Shown here piece after piece: positions 1 to 8,686 of a stretch of DNA of 64,000 bases. The stretch comes from Ampullimonas aquatilis (GTDB lineage Bacteria; Pseudomonadota; Gammaproteobacteria; Burkholderiales; Burkholderiaceae_D). The stretch's first letter is position 1. Each line of letters opens with the position of its first letter. Both the position numbers and the translations under genes were made by a program. The stretch spans positions 310,001 to 374,000 of the forward strand of contig NZ_CP183834.1 of the NCBI RefSeq assembly GCF_049675895.1, given 5' to 3'. The notes beneath the pieces are model-generated. The model was not told where the DNA came from and did not search any database. It saw nothing but the letters and a program-made list of their open reading frames with translations.

Positions 1-218
1 ATGTGATGATTTATTTTGATAAGCCGACACAGAGAAAAATTCTGGAAAAAATGGCGCCGCTATTCACTGCGGATGGACGTCTTTTTGCTGGTCATTCAGA
101 GAGCTTTGCATTTGCCCGTGATTTGTTTGATCTGCAGGAAAAAACGGTGTATCAGTTGTCGGATGAATATCTGAATCGTTTTCATCAAGATGCTAAACGA
201 CTGCGCAAAATGGCTTAG
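1..218 (+). CDS. cheR: CheR chemotaxis methyltransferase, C-terminal fragment
   Basis: This is the last roughly 70 residues of a CheR-type glutamate O-methyltransferase, which methylates chemoreceptors with S-adenosylmethionine. The 5' part lies outside the window, and the reading frame is open back to base 1, so the GTG at 3 is an internal Val codon and not a start. The remaining sequence shows the CheR C-terminal hallmarks NVMIYF and LFAGHSESF. It is followed 10 bases later by cheD and then cheB, the usual adaptation trio, which makes the assignment firm despite the truncation. Confidence 0.9.
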   Translation, partial: VMIYFDKPTQRKILEKMAPLFTADGRLFAGHSESFAFARDLFDLQEKTVYQLSDEYLNRFHQDAKRLRKMA

Positions 219-228
219 GACATAGACT

Positions 229-837
229 ATGTATGATGACTATGAAATACCTTTGCAGAGCAAGTTGTTGCGAGATGTGACCACTGGTTTGGATATGGCA
301 AAAATTCTTCCAGGAGAGTATTTTGCAGCCTCAAGACATATGCTTATTACTACGGTTTTGGGTTCTTGTGTGTCCGCTTGTATTTACGATCGAAAGATGG
401 GTATGGGTGGCATGAATCACTTCATGTTGCCGGATGGTGATTGTTCTGATGATCCATCCAGAGCAACATCTGGACGCTATGGCGTCTTTGCCATGGAAGT
501 CTTGATCAATACCCTGTTAAAGATGGGGGCAAGAAGAAATCATCTGGAAGCCAAAGTATTTGGCGGCGGCAATGTTTTACAAAATCTGACCTATGCCGAT
601 GTAGGTACAAGAAACAGTCAATTTGTGAAAGAGTTTTTAGCGTTAGAGGGCATTCCGATCGTGGCAGAAGATTTGTTGGGTGAAGATCCCAGGAAAGTCT
701 TGATGTATGCGGCAACTGGCAAGGTCATGGTTAAGAGGCTTGGTAAAAATAATGCCTCCAAACTGGTCGAACGAGAAAGCACTTATCGCCATCGTCTGGA
801 TGTCACGCCGAAGTCGGGTGAGGTTGAATTGTTTTAA
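229..837 (+). CDS. cheD: CheD chemoreceptor glutamine deamidase
   Basis: Cytoplasmic deamidase that converts specific receptor glutamines to glutamates. The Cys-His pair of the family is visible: GSCVSACIYD with Cys47, and GGMNHFML with His64. At 202 residues it has the usual CheD size with a short N- and C-terminal extension. The start is supported by AGGA nine bases upstream. It sits between cheR and cheB, with 10-12 base gaps, so the three adaptation enzymes are co-transcribed. The C-terminal part (after about residue 160) is less conserved and I assign nothing to it. Confidence 0.94.
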   Translation: MYDDYEIPLQSKLLRDVTTGLDMAKILPGEYFAASRHMLITTVLGSCVSACIYDRKMGMGGMNHFMLPDGDCSDDPSRATSGRYGVFAMEVLINTLLKMGARRNHLEAKVFGGGNVLQNLTYADVGTRNSQFVKEFLALEGIPIVAEDLLGEDPRKVLMYAATGKVMVKRLGKNNASKLVERESTYRHRLDVTPKSGEVELF

Positions 838-849
838 TGCGAGGGCAAT

Positions 850-1923
850 ATGAAAAAAATAAAAACTGTAGTGGTCGATGACTCTGCCTTAATCAGGAGC
901 TTGCTGAGTCGCATTATTAATGCTCAGAATGATATGGAAGTCGTGGGAGTAGCGCCAGATCCACTGATTGCCAGGGATATTATTCGGCAAACCAATCCAG
1001 ACGTTATTACGCTTGATGTTGAAATGCCGCGCATGGATGGTCTTGAGTTTCTTGAAAAAATCATGCGTTTGCGCCCTATGCCTGTGGTGATGATTTCAAC
1101 GCTGACTGAGCGTGGTTCAGAGATTACCATGCGTGCCTTGGAGTTGGGGGCGGTAGATTTTGTCAGCAAACCTAAGGTGGATATTCAAAATGGCATCAAT
1201 GCATTTGCTGATGACATTGTTCACAAGATTCGTGCTGCAGCACATGCCAAAGTGAAGGCCATTTTGCCTGGCTTGCCAATTCCGCAAAGAAGCCGGCCAA
1301 TTCCTGCTGTTGGCAATACCAGACTTAGTTCCGAAAAGCTAATCATTATTGGCGCTTCTACAGGTGGTACCGAGGCGATCAAGGATGTCTTGTGTCAGCT
1401 GCCACCAGACGCACCGGCCGTTTTGATTACTCAGCATATGCCAGCCGGTTTTACCGCTTCATTTGCCAAAAGACTGGATGGTCTTTGCAAAATTACGGTG
1501 AAGGAAGCCGTGCACGGTGAGCGAGTCTTGCCCGGACATGCCTACATTGCACCAGGTAGTCAGCATCTGTTGTTGGCTAAAAGCGGTGCCAACTACATGA
1601 CTCAATTGTCGGATGAGCCGCCAGTCAACCGTCACAAGCCCTCTGTGGAGGTTTTATTTGATTCGGCTGCCAAGTCCGCAGGTAAAAATGCGCTTGGCGT
1701 GATGCTGACTGGTATGGGTAAGGATGGTGCCTTGGCAATGCTACATATGAGGCAGGCGGGTTCATTCAATCTGGCACAGGACGAAGAAAGTTGTGTGGTA
1801 TTTGGCATGCCTAAAGAGGCCATCGCTGTGGGTGCCGTTGATGAAGTTCTGCCATTGGGCAAGATCGCTGATCGTCTCCTGGAAAAAATCATGCAATCGG
1901 GTGATCGAGCAATTCGAGTGTAA
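850..1923 (+). CDS. cheB: CheB protein-glutamate methylesterase / response regulator
   Basis: Two-domain adaptation enzyme that demethylates chemoreceptors when phosphorylated by CheA. The receiver domain occupies about residues 5-125, with the acidic pair Asp10-Asp11 and phospho-acceptor Asp56 in TLDVEMPRMDG, and Lys in FVSKPK. The methylesterase domain (about 160-350) shows the catalytic triad: Ser170 in IGASTGG, His196 in TQHMP and Asp292 in TGMGKDGA. A GAGGG ribosome site precedes the ATG. No cheA or cheW is visible downstream, so the kinase partner must lie upstream of the window or elsewhere. Confidence 0.96.
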   Translation: MKKIKTVVVDDSALIRSLLSRIINAQNDMEVVGVAPDPLIARDIIRQTNPDVITLDVEMPRMDGLEFLEKIMRLRPMPVVMISTLTERGSEITMRALELGAVDFVSKPKVDIQNGINAFADDIVHKIRAAAHAKVKAILPGLPIPQRSRPIPAVGNTRLSSEKLIIIGASTGGTEAIKDVLCQLPPDAPAVLITQHMPAGFTASFAKRLDGLCKITVKEAVHGERVLPGHAYIAPGSQHLLLAKSGANYMTQLSDEPPVNRHKPSVEVLFDSAAKSAGKNALGVMLTGMGKDGALAMLHMRQAGSFNLAQDEESCVVFGMPKEAIAVGAVDEVLPLGKIADRLLEKIMQSGDRAIRV

Positions 1924-1988
1924 ACAGTATTCATGAATTGAACTTTTCAGCCGTTAATTAATGTCATCCCTTTCTATCAAAGAAAATT

Positions 1989-3227
1989 ATGAGTTATCAA
2001 CTTGGGCATCTTGATTCTGATGAAAGTGAATTTCCACCAGCGGTTAATTCAAGCATCGGATTTCAATTAAAAAACTGGCTGCCAGCCTTGGCAGTTGCCA
2101 TTGTCGGTGCGGCGCTTTATCTGTTACTTGATAGCCGTCTATTCACTATTTTGTGGTTAGTGATGACGCCATTTGTTCTCATGCAAGTCAATGTATTTTT
2201 TGCCAGAAAGCCTCATTCGGTTAACGAGGATATTGAACAGTCTGATTCAAATCACAATAAAACTGCCGTGATGCTGGAAATCAATCAGAACGTTGCCTCG
2301 ATGACGCATGAGATTGGACAGGCAATGATTGACGAGACCATGAGAACATCCGATATTATCAGTGATGCCTCTAAGAAGCTCATCAACAGCTTTACCGAAA
2401 TGGAGGCAAGTGTTCGGGCTCAGCAAGAGATGATATTTTCAATGGCTGACCAAAAGGAAGGTAATAGCGAGGGCTTTGCCGATTCTTTAGGGCAATTCAT
2501 CGAGGCTACCTCTGCAACCATGCAGATGTTTGTGGATGCAACCGTCAGAAATAGCCAGTTATCCATGCATCTGGTTGATCATATTGATGATATTGCCTGC
2601 AAGGTCAAGCAGATTAACGGCACATTGGGTGAGATGGATAGTATTGCAACACAAACCAATCTATTGTCAATCAATGCTGCCATTGAGGCTGCGCAGGCTG
2701 GTGATGTCGGCCGCGGATTTGCGATTGTGGCCGATGAGGTGCGCAAATTGTCTGGTCGATCTAAAGAATTTAGCAGCTTTATTAAGGAGCACTTGAAGGC
2801 TGTAACAGATTCAGTCAATGGTGCCGAACATAGCATTACAGAAATGGCTTCCAAGGACATGAACTTTGCCCTCAAAGCCAAGCAAGATGTGGAAGCCATG
2901 ACAAGCTCCATGCAAGCTTTGAGCAGTAATCGGGATGCGGCGATTGCGAAAGTTTCAGAGTTAAGCAGTCAGATTCAGATGCACAGCCATATCGGCGTCA
3001 TGTCCTTGCAGTTTCAGGATTTGACGAGCCAGTTGCTTAAACACCTTGAAAAGCGTGGTCTTGCCTTGGTGGCACTTAATCCGGTGTTGAACGAATTGCC
3101 AAGTCATCTTGAACATCCGGAGCAAGTCTTGGTGAACGTGCAAAGAGTCACTGAAGATGCCAAGTTACTTGATCATAATCCGGTCAGTCAACAAGCAATG
3201 GACAGTGGCAGTGTAGATCTTTTTTAA
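1989..3227 (+). CDS. Short membrane-anchored methyl-accepting chemotaxis-type protein
   Basis: A 412-residue transducer with a hydrophobic hairpin near the N-terminus (about residues 29-71, two close membrane segments with almost no loop) and no obvious periplasmic ligand domain. The cytoplasmic signalling tip is clear around residues 215-265: SIATQTNLLSINAAIEAAQ, then GRGFAIVADEVRKLSGRS. This suggests it senses an intracellular or membrane cue, or works as an accessory signalling protein. It lies 65 bases after cheB and 11 before the STAS gene, linking the adaptation enzymes to the partner-switch pair. The C-terminal tail after about residue 340 is not recognised. Confidence 0.85.
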   Translation: MSYQLGHLDSDESEFPPAVNSSIGFQLKNWLPALAVAIVGAALYLLLDSRLFTILWLVMTPFVLMQVNVFFARKPHSVNEDIEQSDSNHNKTAVMLEINQNVASMTHEIGQAMIDETMRTSDIISDASKKLINSFTEMEASVRAQQEMIFSMADQKEGNSEGFADSLGQFIEATSATMQMFVDATVRNSQLSMHLVDHIDDIACKVKQINGTLGEMDSIATQTNLLSINAAIEAAQAGDVGRGFAIVADEVRKLSGRSKEFSSFIKEHLKAVTDSVNGAEHSITEMASKDMNFALKAKQDVEAMTSSMQALSSNRDAAIAKVSELSSQIQMHSHIGVMSLQFQDLTSQLLKHLEKRGLALVALNPVLNELPSHLEHPEQVLVNVQRVTEDAKLLDHNPVSQQAMDSGSVDLF

Positions 3228-3238
3228 GTGGAGGCGTT

Positions 3239-3550
3239 ATGAGTATCCGTGTATTAAGTGGGTTGGAAGGTGGCAAAGGACATTTGAGCCTTGATGGGCG
3301 TTTTGATTATGGCGGCCATAAAGAATTTCGTAGCGCCTATGAAGAGCTGCTGTCGCAATCGGCCTGTAAGGAGATTGTGATTGATATGCAAAAAGTTGAG
3401 TATGTAGATAGTGCTGCTCTGGGCATGTTGCTGTTGTTGCGTGATCGTGCCAAATCGGCTGGCAAGAGTATCGTGATTGCCGGTTGTCATGGTGTTGCCT
3501 TGCAAGTGCTTGAAGTTGCTAATTTCAATAAACTATTTGATATGGTATGA
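3239..3550 (+). CDS. STAS-domain anti-sigma factor antagonist (HsbA/CrsA-like)
   Basis: A single STAS domain of 103 residues. The conserved phosphorylatable serine is Ser58 in the segment YVDSAALGMLLLLRD, as in SpoIIAA/RsbV-type antagonists. Such proteins bind and sequester an anti-sigma kinase when unphosphorylated. GGAGG lies just before the ATG. The stop codon overlaps the start of the next gene (ATGA), which encodes a protein carrying both a PP2C phosphatase and an HATPase domain: exactly the enzymes that would dephosphorylate and phosphorylate this serine. By context it matches the HsbA (Pseudomonas) and CrsA (Shewanella) arrangement; the sigma or anti-sigma target is not in the window. 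Confidence 0.88.
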   Translation: MSIRVLSGLEGGKGHLSLDGRFDYGGHKEFRSAYEELLSQSACKEIVIDMQKVEYVDSAALGMLLLLRDRAKSAGKSIVIAGCHGVALQVLEVANFNKLFDMV

Positions 3551-5298
3551 ACTACCCATTAGAGAAAGCTGTGACTAAAGACGTAAATTCCACTGGAGAG
3601 CATTTAAGCATTCTGGTCGTTGATGACACACGTCTGCATGCCGTTATGCTTTCTCAGTTTGTGACAACATTGGGCCATCATAGTGTCATTGCTTGTAGTG
3701 GTGATGAAGCGATTGCTCTTTTTACCGCGCAGCGATTTGATATTGTCCTGATGGACATCATCATGCCTGGTATGGGCGGAATCGAAGCAGCCAGGCGTAT
3801 GAAGGAAATTAGTGCCAATCGATGGGTGCCAATTTTCTTTATCAGTGGTTTGGCTGACAATGTCGATTTTGCCATTGGGCTTAATCAGGGTGGTGATGAT
3901 TACATCAGCAAGCCAATTAATTTTCTAATCTTGGAGGCCAAGTTGAATGCCGTGCGCCGACTGGTGCGTGCACAGCGTCTGCTTGAACATTCGAATAGTG
4001 AGTTGCAACAGTATCGTGATCAAGCTGAATCCGAAAACGAAATTGCCAAGTTTTTGATTTCGCGTTACATCCGTACCGAAAAACTGAGTGACCCACTGCT
4101 GCAATGGTGGATTCAGCCTGCCTCCGGTTTTAGTGGCGATATTGTCGCTGCTGCGAGAAATAATTTAGGTCATCTCCATTTGATTCTGGCAGATGCTACC
4201 GGCCATGGTTTGACTGCTGCGATCAGCCTGATCCCTGTGGCCCAGGCTTTTTATACGATGACAGCCAAAGGTTTTGATTTGGGTGATGTGGTGACTGAAA
4301 TCAATAAGCAGGTCTACAACTTCAATCCGCGTGATCGTTTTGTGGCACTGACCTTTGTTTCTATCAAGCCACGTGATCGTGAAATTGAAGTATGGAATGG
4401 TGGTGGACCAACGGCTTGGTATATTGAAGGTAATCGCCCAGAACATAGCTTTGATTCGATTAATGTGCCCGTGGGTATTTTGTCGCCGACCGAATTTGAA
4501 GCAAAGCCTGAGGTATATCATTGGAAAGAAGATGGTCAATTACTGATTTTTTCGGATGGTGCAGCTGAAGCCACAGCTAAAAATGGTGACATGGTTGGTA
4601 CCGCCGCTTTGCTCGAAAGTGCGGTGGCTGTCGAACCGGCACATCGTCTTGAAGCGATTAAGGCACGTATCACCGCGCATTTGAATGGGCAAGAAGCGCA
4701 TGACGATATTTCTGTTGTGGTGATGGATTGCAAGCATGAAGATATCAGTGAATTACATGATGGCGAAAGCAAGCCAGACGTGGTGACGGTCGATATCGAT
4801 GAAGATTGGGGCATGAGCTTTACGATCGGTGCCAAATTGATTGAACGTGATCGACCAGTTCAAAATACGGTCCAGCGGATTCGCGGTATGGGTCTTTCAG
4901 AAGATGTTTGCAATCGTGTGCAATTGATTTTGTCTGAACTTTGTATCAATGCCGTCGATCATGGCATCTTGGGCCTGGATTCAAAAATTAAACAATCTGG
5001 CCCTGATGGATTTGATCTTTATATGGAAGAGCGACAACGCCGCCTGGATAGTTTGCAGCATGCCCGTCTTAAAGTCAGTATTGATGCTTTTTTGGCCGGT
5101 GACGATAAATATCTGCGTATCAACATTGAAGATAGTGGTGCCGGATTTGATTTTCAACGATATTTAGAACCGTCCATTGAGCTAAACGAAAATTTCTCCG
5201 GACGTGGCATTGCCTTGGTGAAGAGTCTTTCACGTAAGCTTGAATATCATGGCAAAGGCAATTCAGTCACCGCAGAAATGGCAATCGTGGCACACTAG
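3547..5298 (+). CDS. Response regulator with PP2C phosphatase and anti-sigma HATPase domains (HsbR/CrsR-like)
   Basis: A 583-residue three-part regulator. Receiver domain (about 20-140): Asp26-Asp27, phospho-acceptor Asp70 in VLMDIIMPG, and Lys in YISKPINF. SpoIIE/RsbU-type PP2C phosphatase (about 185-400): SGDIVAA, LADATGHG, FSDGAAEA and the metal-binding HDDISVVV. C-terminal HATPase_c domain of the RsbW type (about 425-580): N-box ELCINAVDHG, DSGAGFD and GRGIALVKSL. It should phosphorylate and dephosphorylate the STAS protein encoded immediately upstream, with the balance set by receiver phosphorylation. The two genes overlap by four bases. Known relatives control FlgM/sigma28 or RpoS; which sigma it affects here is unknown. 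Confidence 0.88.
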   Translation: MNYPLEKAVTKDVNSTGEHLSILVVDDTRLHAVMLSQFVTTLGHHSVIACSGDEAIALFTAQRFDIVLMDIIMPGMGGIEAARRMKEISANRWVPIFFISGLADNVDFAIGLNQGGDDYISKPINFLILEAKLNAVRRLVRAQRLLEHSNSELQQYRDQAESENEIAKFLISRYIRTEKLSDPLLQWWIQPASGFSGDIVAAARNNLGHLHLILADATGHGLTAAISLIPVAQAFYTMTAKGFDLGDVVTEINKQVYNFNPRDRFVALTFVSIKPRDREIEVWNGGGPTAWYIEGNRPEHSFDSINVPVGILSPTEFEAKPEVYHWKEDGQLLIFSDGAAEATAKNGDMVGTAALLESAVAVEPAHRLEAIKARITAHLNGQEAHDDISVVVMDCKHEDISELHDGESKPDVVTVDIDEDWGMSFTIGAKLIERDRPVQNTVQRIRGMGLSEDVCNRVQLILSELCINAVDHGILGLDSKIKQSGPDGFDLYMEERQRRLDSLQHARLKVSIDAFLAGDDKYLRINIEDSGAGFDFQRYLEPSIELNENFSGRGIALVKSLSRKLEYHGKGNSVTAEMAIVAH

Positions 5299-5463
5299 CT
5301 TGGCGTCATAACGAGTTTTTTAGCAGGTCCTATTTATGCACTTGAGCGCCTAGCTAGCAACCAGTAAAGACGGCCATCTTGGCGAAATGTCCAGTTGATG
5401 CGGGTGCTGGCGGCCTCACCAGGCCTTGTTTTGAGACGATATTCAATCTTGCAAGGAGGCTCA

Positions 5464-6645
5464 ATGGCATTGACTGGCTTGATATTGACCGGTGGCGGTG
5501 CCAGGGCGGCTTATCAGGTCGGTGTGCTCAAAGGCATCCATCAAATTCTCGATCAGGCTAATCTGCCTCATGCCAGTCCTTTTCAGATCATTTGTGGCAC
5601 ATCGGCTGGTGCCATCAACGCTGCTGCACTGGCGAGTCGCGCTGATCATTTCTCTGAGGCGCTGAATTATCTGCTTGGCGTTTGGCAGCATTTTCGGGTT
5701 GAACAGGTTTATCGGAGTGACTCTTTAAGTGTCATTCGAACTGGTTCGCAATGGTTAACCGCACTGTCGTTTGGCTGGATGCTGCGCAAGCAGCCACGCT
5801 CATTGCTCGATAACAGTCCATTGCGTGATTTGCTGGAAGAGTATCTGGACCTAGACCGTTTGCAGCGGGTTTTGCAAAAGGGCAGTTTACGGGCTTTGGC
5901 GGTCAGTGCTTCCAGCTACACCTCGGGGCAGCATCATACTTTTTATCAGGCAGCTCATGCAATTGCGCCATGGCATCGAACCCAACGTCTGGCGCAGGCT
6001 GGCCAGATTACGGTCGATCATTTGATGGCTTCGGCGGCCATCCCCTTTATTTTTCCTGCGCACGAACTCAAGCTGGGTGATCGCACCGAATACTTTGGTG
6101 ATGGTTCCATGCGTCAGCTGGCACCGATCAGCCCGGCCATTCATTTGGGGGCAGAGAAAATCCTGGTGATCGGTGGTGGTCAATCCCAGCTGGCCAGCCA
6201 ATCCAATGCGCCGGGTTTGCATATGCATGGCAGCAACCAATATCCAAGTCTGGCGCAGATTTCCGGGCATGCCCTGTCCAGTATTTTTTTGGATAGTTTG
6301 TCGGGTGATATTGAGCGCTTGCAACGTATTAACCGCACCCTGAAGGTCTTGACACCAGAACAGCGGGCGCATACCGACTTGCGTCCCATCTCTTTACTGG
6401 TGATATCGCCCAGCCAACGTCTTGATAAACTGGCGGTTGAACATATTGGCAGCTTGCCTCGTCCAATCCGTGCTTTATTGGGGGGTGTGGGTGGTACCGA
6501 AGCACGTGGCGCAGCGCTGGCCAGCTATTTACTTTTTGAATCCGGTTATACCCAGGCGCTGGTTCGGCTAGGTTATGGTGATACATTGGTCAAGCGCCAA
6601 GAGGTCTTGGCGTTCTTTGCCAACGAAGACGCTTCGATCAGCTAA
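5464..6645 (+). CDS. Patatin-like phospholipase (serine lipase)
   Basis: Cytoplasmic patatin-family hydrolase of 393 residues. The N-terminal oxyanion segment reads LTGGGARAAYQVG, the nucleophile elbow is GTSAG with Ser47, and the dyad aspartate is Asp213 in YFGDGSM. The chosen ATG at 5464 is preceded by AAGGAGG at 5453-5459 and puts the oxyanion loop at the expected distance from the N-terminus. The frame is open further upstream to 5395, but those residues do not look like patatin. The substrate is unknown: phospholipid or acyl-CoA turnover are the usual inferences. It stands alone between the che region and mpl. Confidence 0.9.
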   Translation: MALTGLILTGGGARAAYQVGVLKGIHQILDQANLPHASPFQIICGTSAGAINAAALASRADHFSEALNYLLGVWQHFRVEQVYRSDSLSVIRTGSQWLTALSFGWMLRKQPRSLLDNSPLRDLLEEYLDLDRLQRVLQKGSLRALAVSASSYTSGQHHTFYQAAHAIAPWHRTQRLAQAGQITVDHLMASAAIPFIFPAHELKLGDRTEYFGDGSMRQLAPISPAIHLGAEKILVIGGGQSQLASQSNAPGLHMHGSNQYPSLAQISGHALSSIFLDSLSGDIERLQRINRTLKVLTPEQRAHTDLRPISLLVISPSQRLDKLAVEHIGSLPRPIRALLGGVGGTEARGAALASYLLFESGYTQALVRLGYGDTLVKRQEVLAFFANEDASIS

Positions 6646-6719
6646 AATCAGGGGTTTCGCCGCTGCATTCCTCGTAAGTCGACTGAGGAACCCGGACTCT
6701 CTGACTTTAAGAATTTTTC

Positions 6720-8117
6720 ATGCACATTCATATTCTCGGTATTTGTGGCACCTTTATGGGTGGTCTGGCCTTGTTGGCACGCGCTGCAGGTCATCAGGTC
6801 ACCGGCTGCGATGCCAATGTTTACCCGCCCATGAGCACTCAATTGGAGGCTCAGGGCATTGAGTTGATCGAAGGTTTTGGCACCGAGCAGCTTGCGCTGA
6901 AGCCTGATCTATTTGTCGTCGGTAATGTGGTATCACGTGGCAATCCGCTCATGGAAGCCATACTCAATGCCCAATTGCCTTATATTTCTGGCCCTCAATG
7001 GCTGGGTGAAAATGTCTTGCATCAACATTGGGTCTTAGCGGTTGCCGGCACGCATGGCAAAACCACCACTTCTTCCATGCTTGCCTGGATTCTTGACTAT
7101 GCTGGTTATAACCCGGGCTTTTTAATTGGTGGTGTACCACTTAATTTTGGTTTGTCAGCGCGTCTGACAGACACACCATTTTTTGTGATTGAGGCTGACG
7201 AGTACGATACGGCTTTCTTCGATAAGCGTTCCAAGTTTGTTCACTACCGGCCCAAGACGGCCATTTTGAATAACCTTGAATTTGATCATGCCGATATTTT
7301 TGCCGATATCACGGCCATTGAAACCCAGTTTCATCATTTGGTGCGCACCGTCCCTGGTATTGGCCGCGTGATTGCCAACGGGCATGAAGCCTCATTAGAG
7401 CGCGTGATGGCACGTGGTTTGTGGAGTGAGCGGGAATGGTTTGATGCCAGCCAGCCAGCGGCAGAAAAAGCGCATTGGCGGCTGGTGCCCAATGGCACAG
7501 TCAATCCGTTTGACTTTGATGTCATCTTTGAAGGTAAGCACGCGGGTACCGTCAATTGGACGATTCAAGGTGCGCACAACCAAAATAATGCCTTGGCCGC
7601 GATTGCTGCAGCTCGCCATGTCGGTGTGCCTATCCCGGTGGCTAGTGAAGCGCTGGGTAAGTTTCAAAACGTCAAACGGCGCATGGAAGTTCGTGGTGAA
7701 GTTCGTGGGATCAAGGTTTATGACGACTTTGCGCATCATCCCACTGCCATTGCAACCACTGTGGATGGCTTGCGCAAACAGATCAGTAAAACCAATCCGG
7801 CAGCGCGGATTTTGGCGGTATTGGAACCCCGTTCCAATACCATGAAGCTAGGTGTCATGAAAGCCGCATTGCCTGATAGTCTGAAGGGTGCGGATCGGGT
7901 ATTTGGCTATGGTGCCAAGGCGGGTAAAGATGCGTTGGGCTGGAATCTGGCTGAAGCCTTGGCCCCGCTTGGTAACAAAGCGCAGGCATTTGATGATCTG
8001 ACAGCTTTGGTACAGGCCGTGACGCAGGTCGCACAACCTGGAGATCAGATTCTGGTCATGAGCAACGGTGGCTTTGGTGGCATTCATAATCAGCTGTTAA
8101 AGGCATTGGCGGCATGA
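6720..8117 (+). CDS. mpl: UDP-N-acetylmuramate:L-alanyl-gamma-D-glutamyl-meso-diaminopimelate ligase
   Basis: Mur-ligase family enzyme that re-attaches the recycled tripeptide L-Ala-D-Glu-mDAP to UDP-MurNAc, saving peptidoglycan building blocks. The N-terminal sequence HILGICGTFMGGLALL is typical of Mpl and differs from MurC. The ATP loop AGTHGKTTTSS lies near residue 108, followed by the central domain (EADEYDTAFFDKRSKF) and the C-terminal VYDDFAHHPTAI and LEPRSNTM segments. At 465 residues it has the family length. The stop overlaps the next start (ATGA), so it heads a short operon with the esterase and the RNB gene. Confidence 0.96.
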   Translation: MHIHILGICGTFMGGLALLARAAGHQVTGCDANVYPPMSTQLEAQGIELIEGFGTEQLALKPDLFVVGNVVSRGNPLMEAILNAQLPYISGPQWLGENVLHQHWVLAVAGTHGKTTTSSMLAWILDYAGYNPGFLIGGVPLNFGLSARLTDTPFFVIEADEYDTAFFDKRSKFVHYRPKTAILNNLEFDHADIFADITAIETQFHHLVRTVPGIGRVIANGHEASLERVMARGLWSEREWFDASQPAAEKAHWRLVPNGTVNPFDFDVIFEGKHAGTVNWTIQGAHNQNNALAAIAAARHVGVPIPVASEALGKFQNVKRRMEVRGEVRGIKVYDDFAHHPTAIATTVDGLRKQISKTNPAARILAVLEPRSNTMKLGVMKAALPDSLKGADRVFGYGAKAGKDALGWNLAEALAPLGNKAQAFDDLTALVQAVTQVAQPGDQILVMSNGGFGGIHNQLLKALAA

Positions 8118-8686
8118 TTTTGTATCTGCATGGTTTTCGTTCTTCACCCCAATCCTTTAAGGCCCAGTTATTGGCTGACAAGATGACTGCTGTGGGTCTG
8201 GCCCATCAATGGGTTTGCCCGTTTTTGCCAGCTTCGCCAAAACAGGCCATTGCATTGGCCCAGTCGCTCGTCAAATCAATTGATGCTCAAGACTTGACCA
8301 TCATTGGCTCATCATTGGGCGGTTTTTATGCTACCTGGCTGGCTGAACAAATGGGCTGTTGTGCAGTCTTACTCAATCCCGCGGTCAAGCCGCCGGAAAA
8401 TCTGGAAAGTTATATTGGCGTGAGTACCTATTTTCATAATAACGAACCGTTTGAATTCAAGCGCGAATATATCGATGAACTCCGGGCGCTGATGGTGCCC
8501 AACATAACCTGCCCACAACGTTACTTTCTGATCGCCAGCAAGGGCGATGAAGTGCTTGATTGGCGCGATATGGTGAGGCATTACCCGGGTGCCCGGCAAC
8601 TGGTGCTGGCAGGCAGTGATCATGGTATTACTGAGTTTGCCCAATATGCCGATCAGGTATTGGCCTTTGCCGGAGTGTTGTCATGA
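8114..8686 (+). CDS. YqiA/YcfP-family alpha/beta-hydrolase esterase
   Basis: A 190-residue alpha/beta hydrolase. It opens with ILYLHGFRSSPQS (oxyanion HG), has the nucleophile elbow GSSLGGFYA, an Asp in KGDEVLDW and a C-terminal His in GSDHGI. These features and the length fit the YqiA group of small cytoplasmic esterases. It overlaps mpl by four bases and the RNB gene by four bases, so it is translationally coupled on both sides. No physiological substrate is evident. Confidence 0.88.
   Translation: MILYLHGFRSSPQSFKAQLLADKMTAVGLAHQWVCPFLPASPKQAIALAQSLVKSIDAQDLTIIGSSLGGFYATWLAEQMGCCAVLLNPAVKPPENLESYIGVSTYFHNNEPFEFKREYIDELRALMVPNITCPQRYFLIASKGDEVLDWRDMVRHYPGARQLVLAGSDHGITEFAQYADQVLAFAGVLS

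Noticed and set aside
5395..5463. Upstream extension of the patatin-like gene
   Set aside because: The in-frame ATG at 5395 lacks a ribosome site, whereas ATG 5464 has AAGGAGG and aligns with the family start.
6665..6705. TTCCTC/GAGGAA inverted repeat before mpl considered as terminator or operator
   Set aside because: It is a six-base stem without a T-run and without a second copy in the window.
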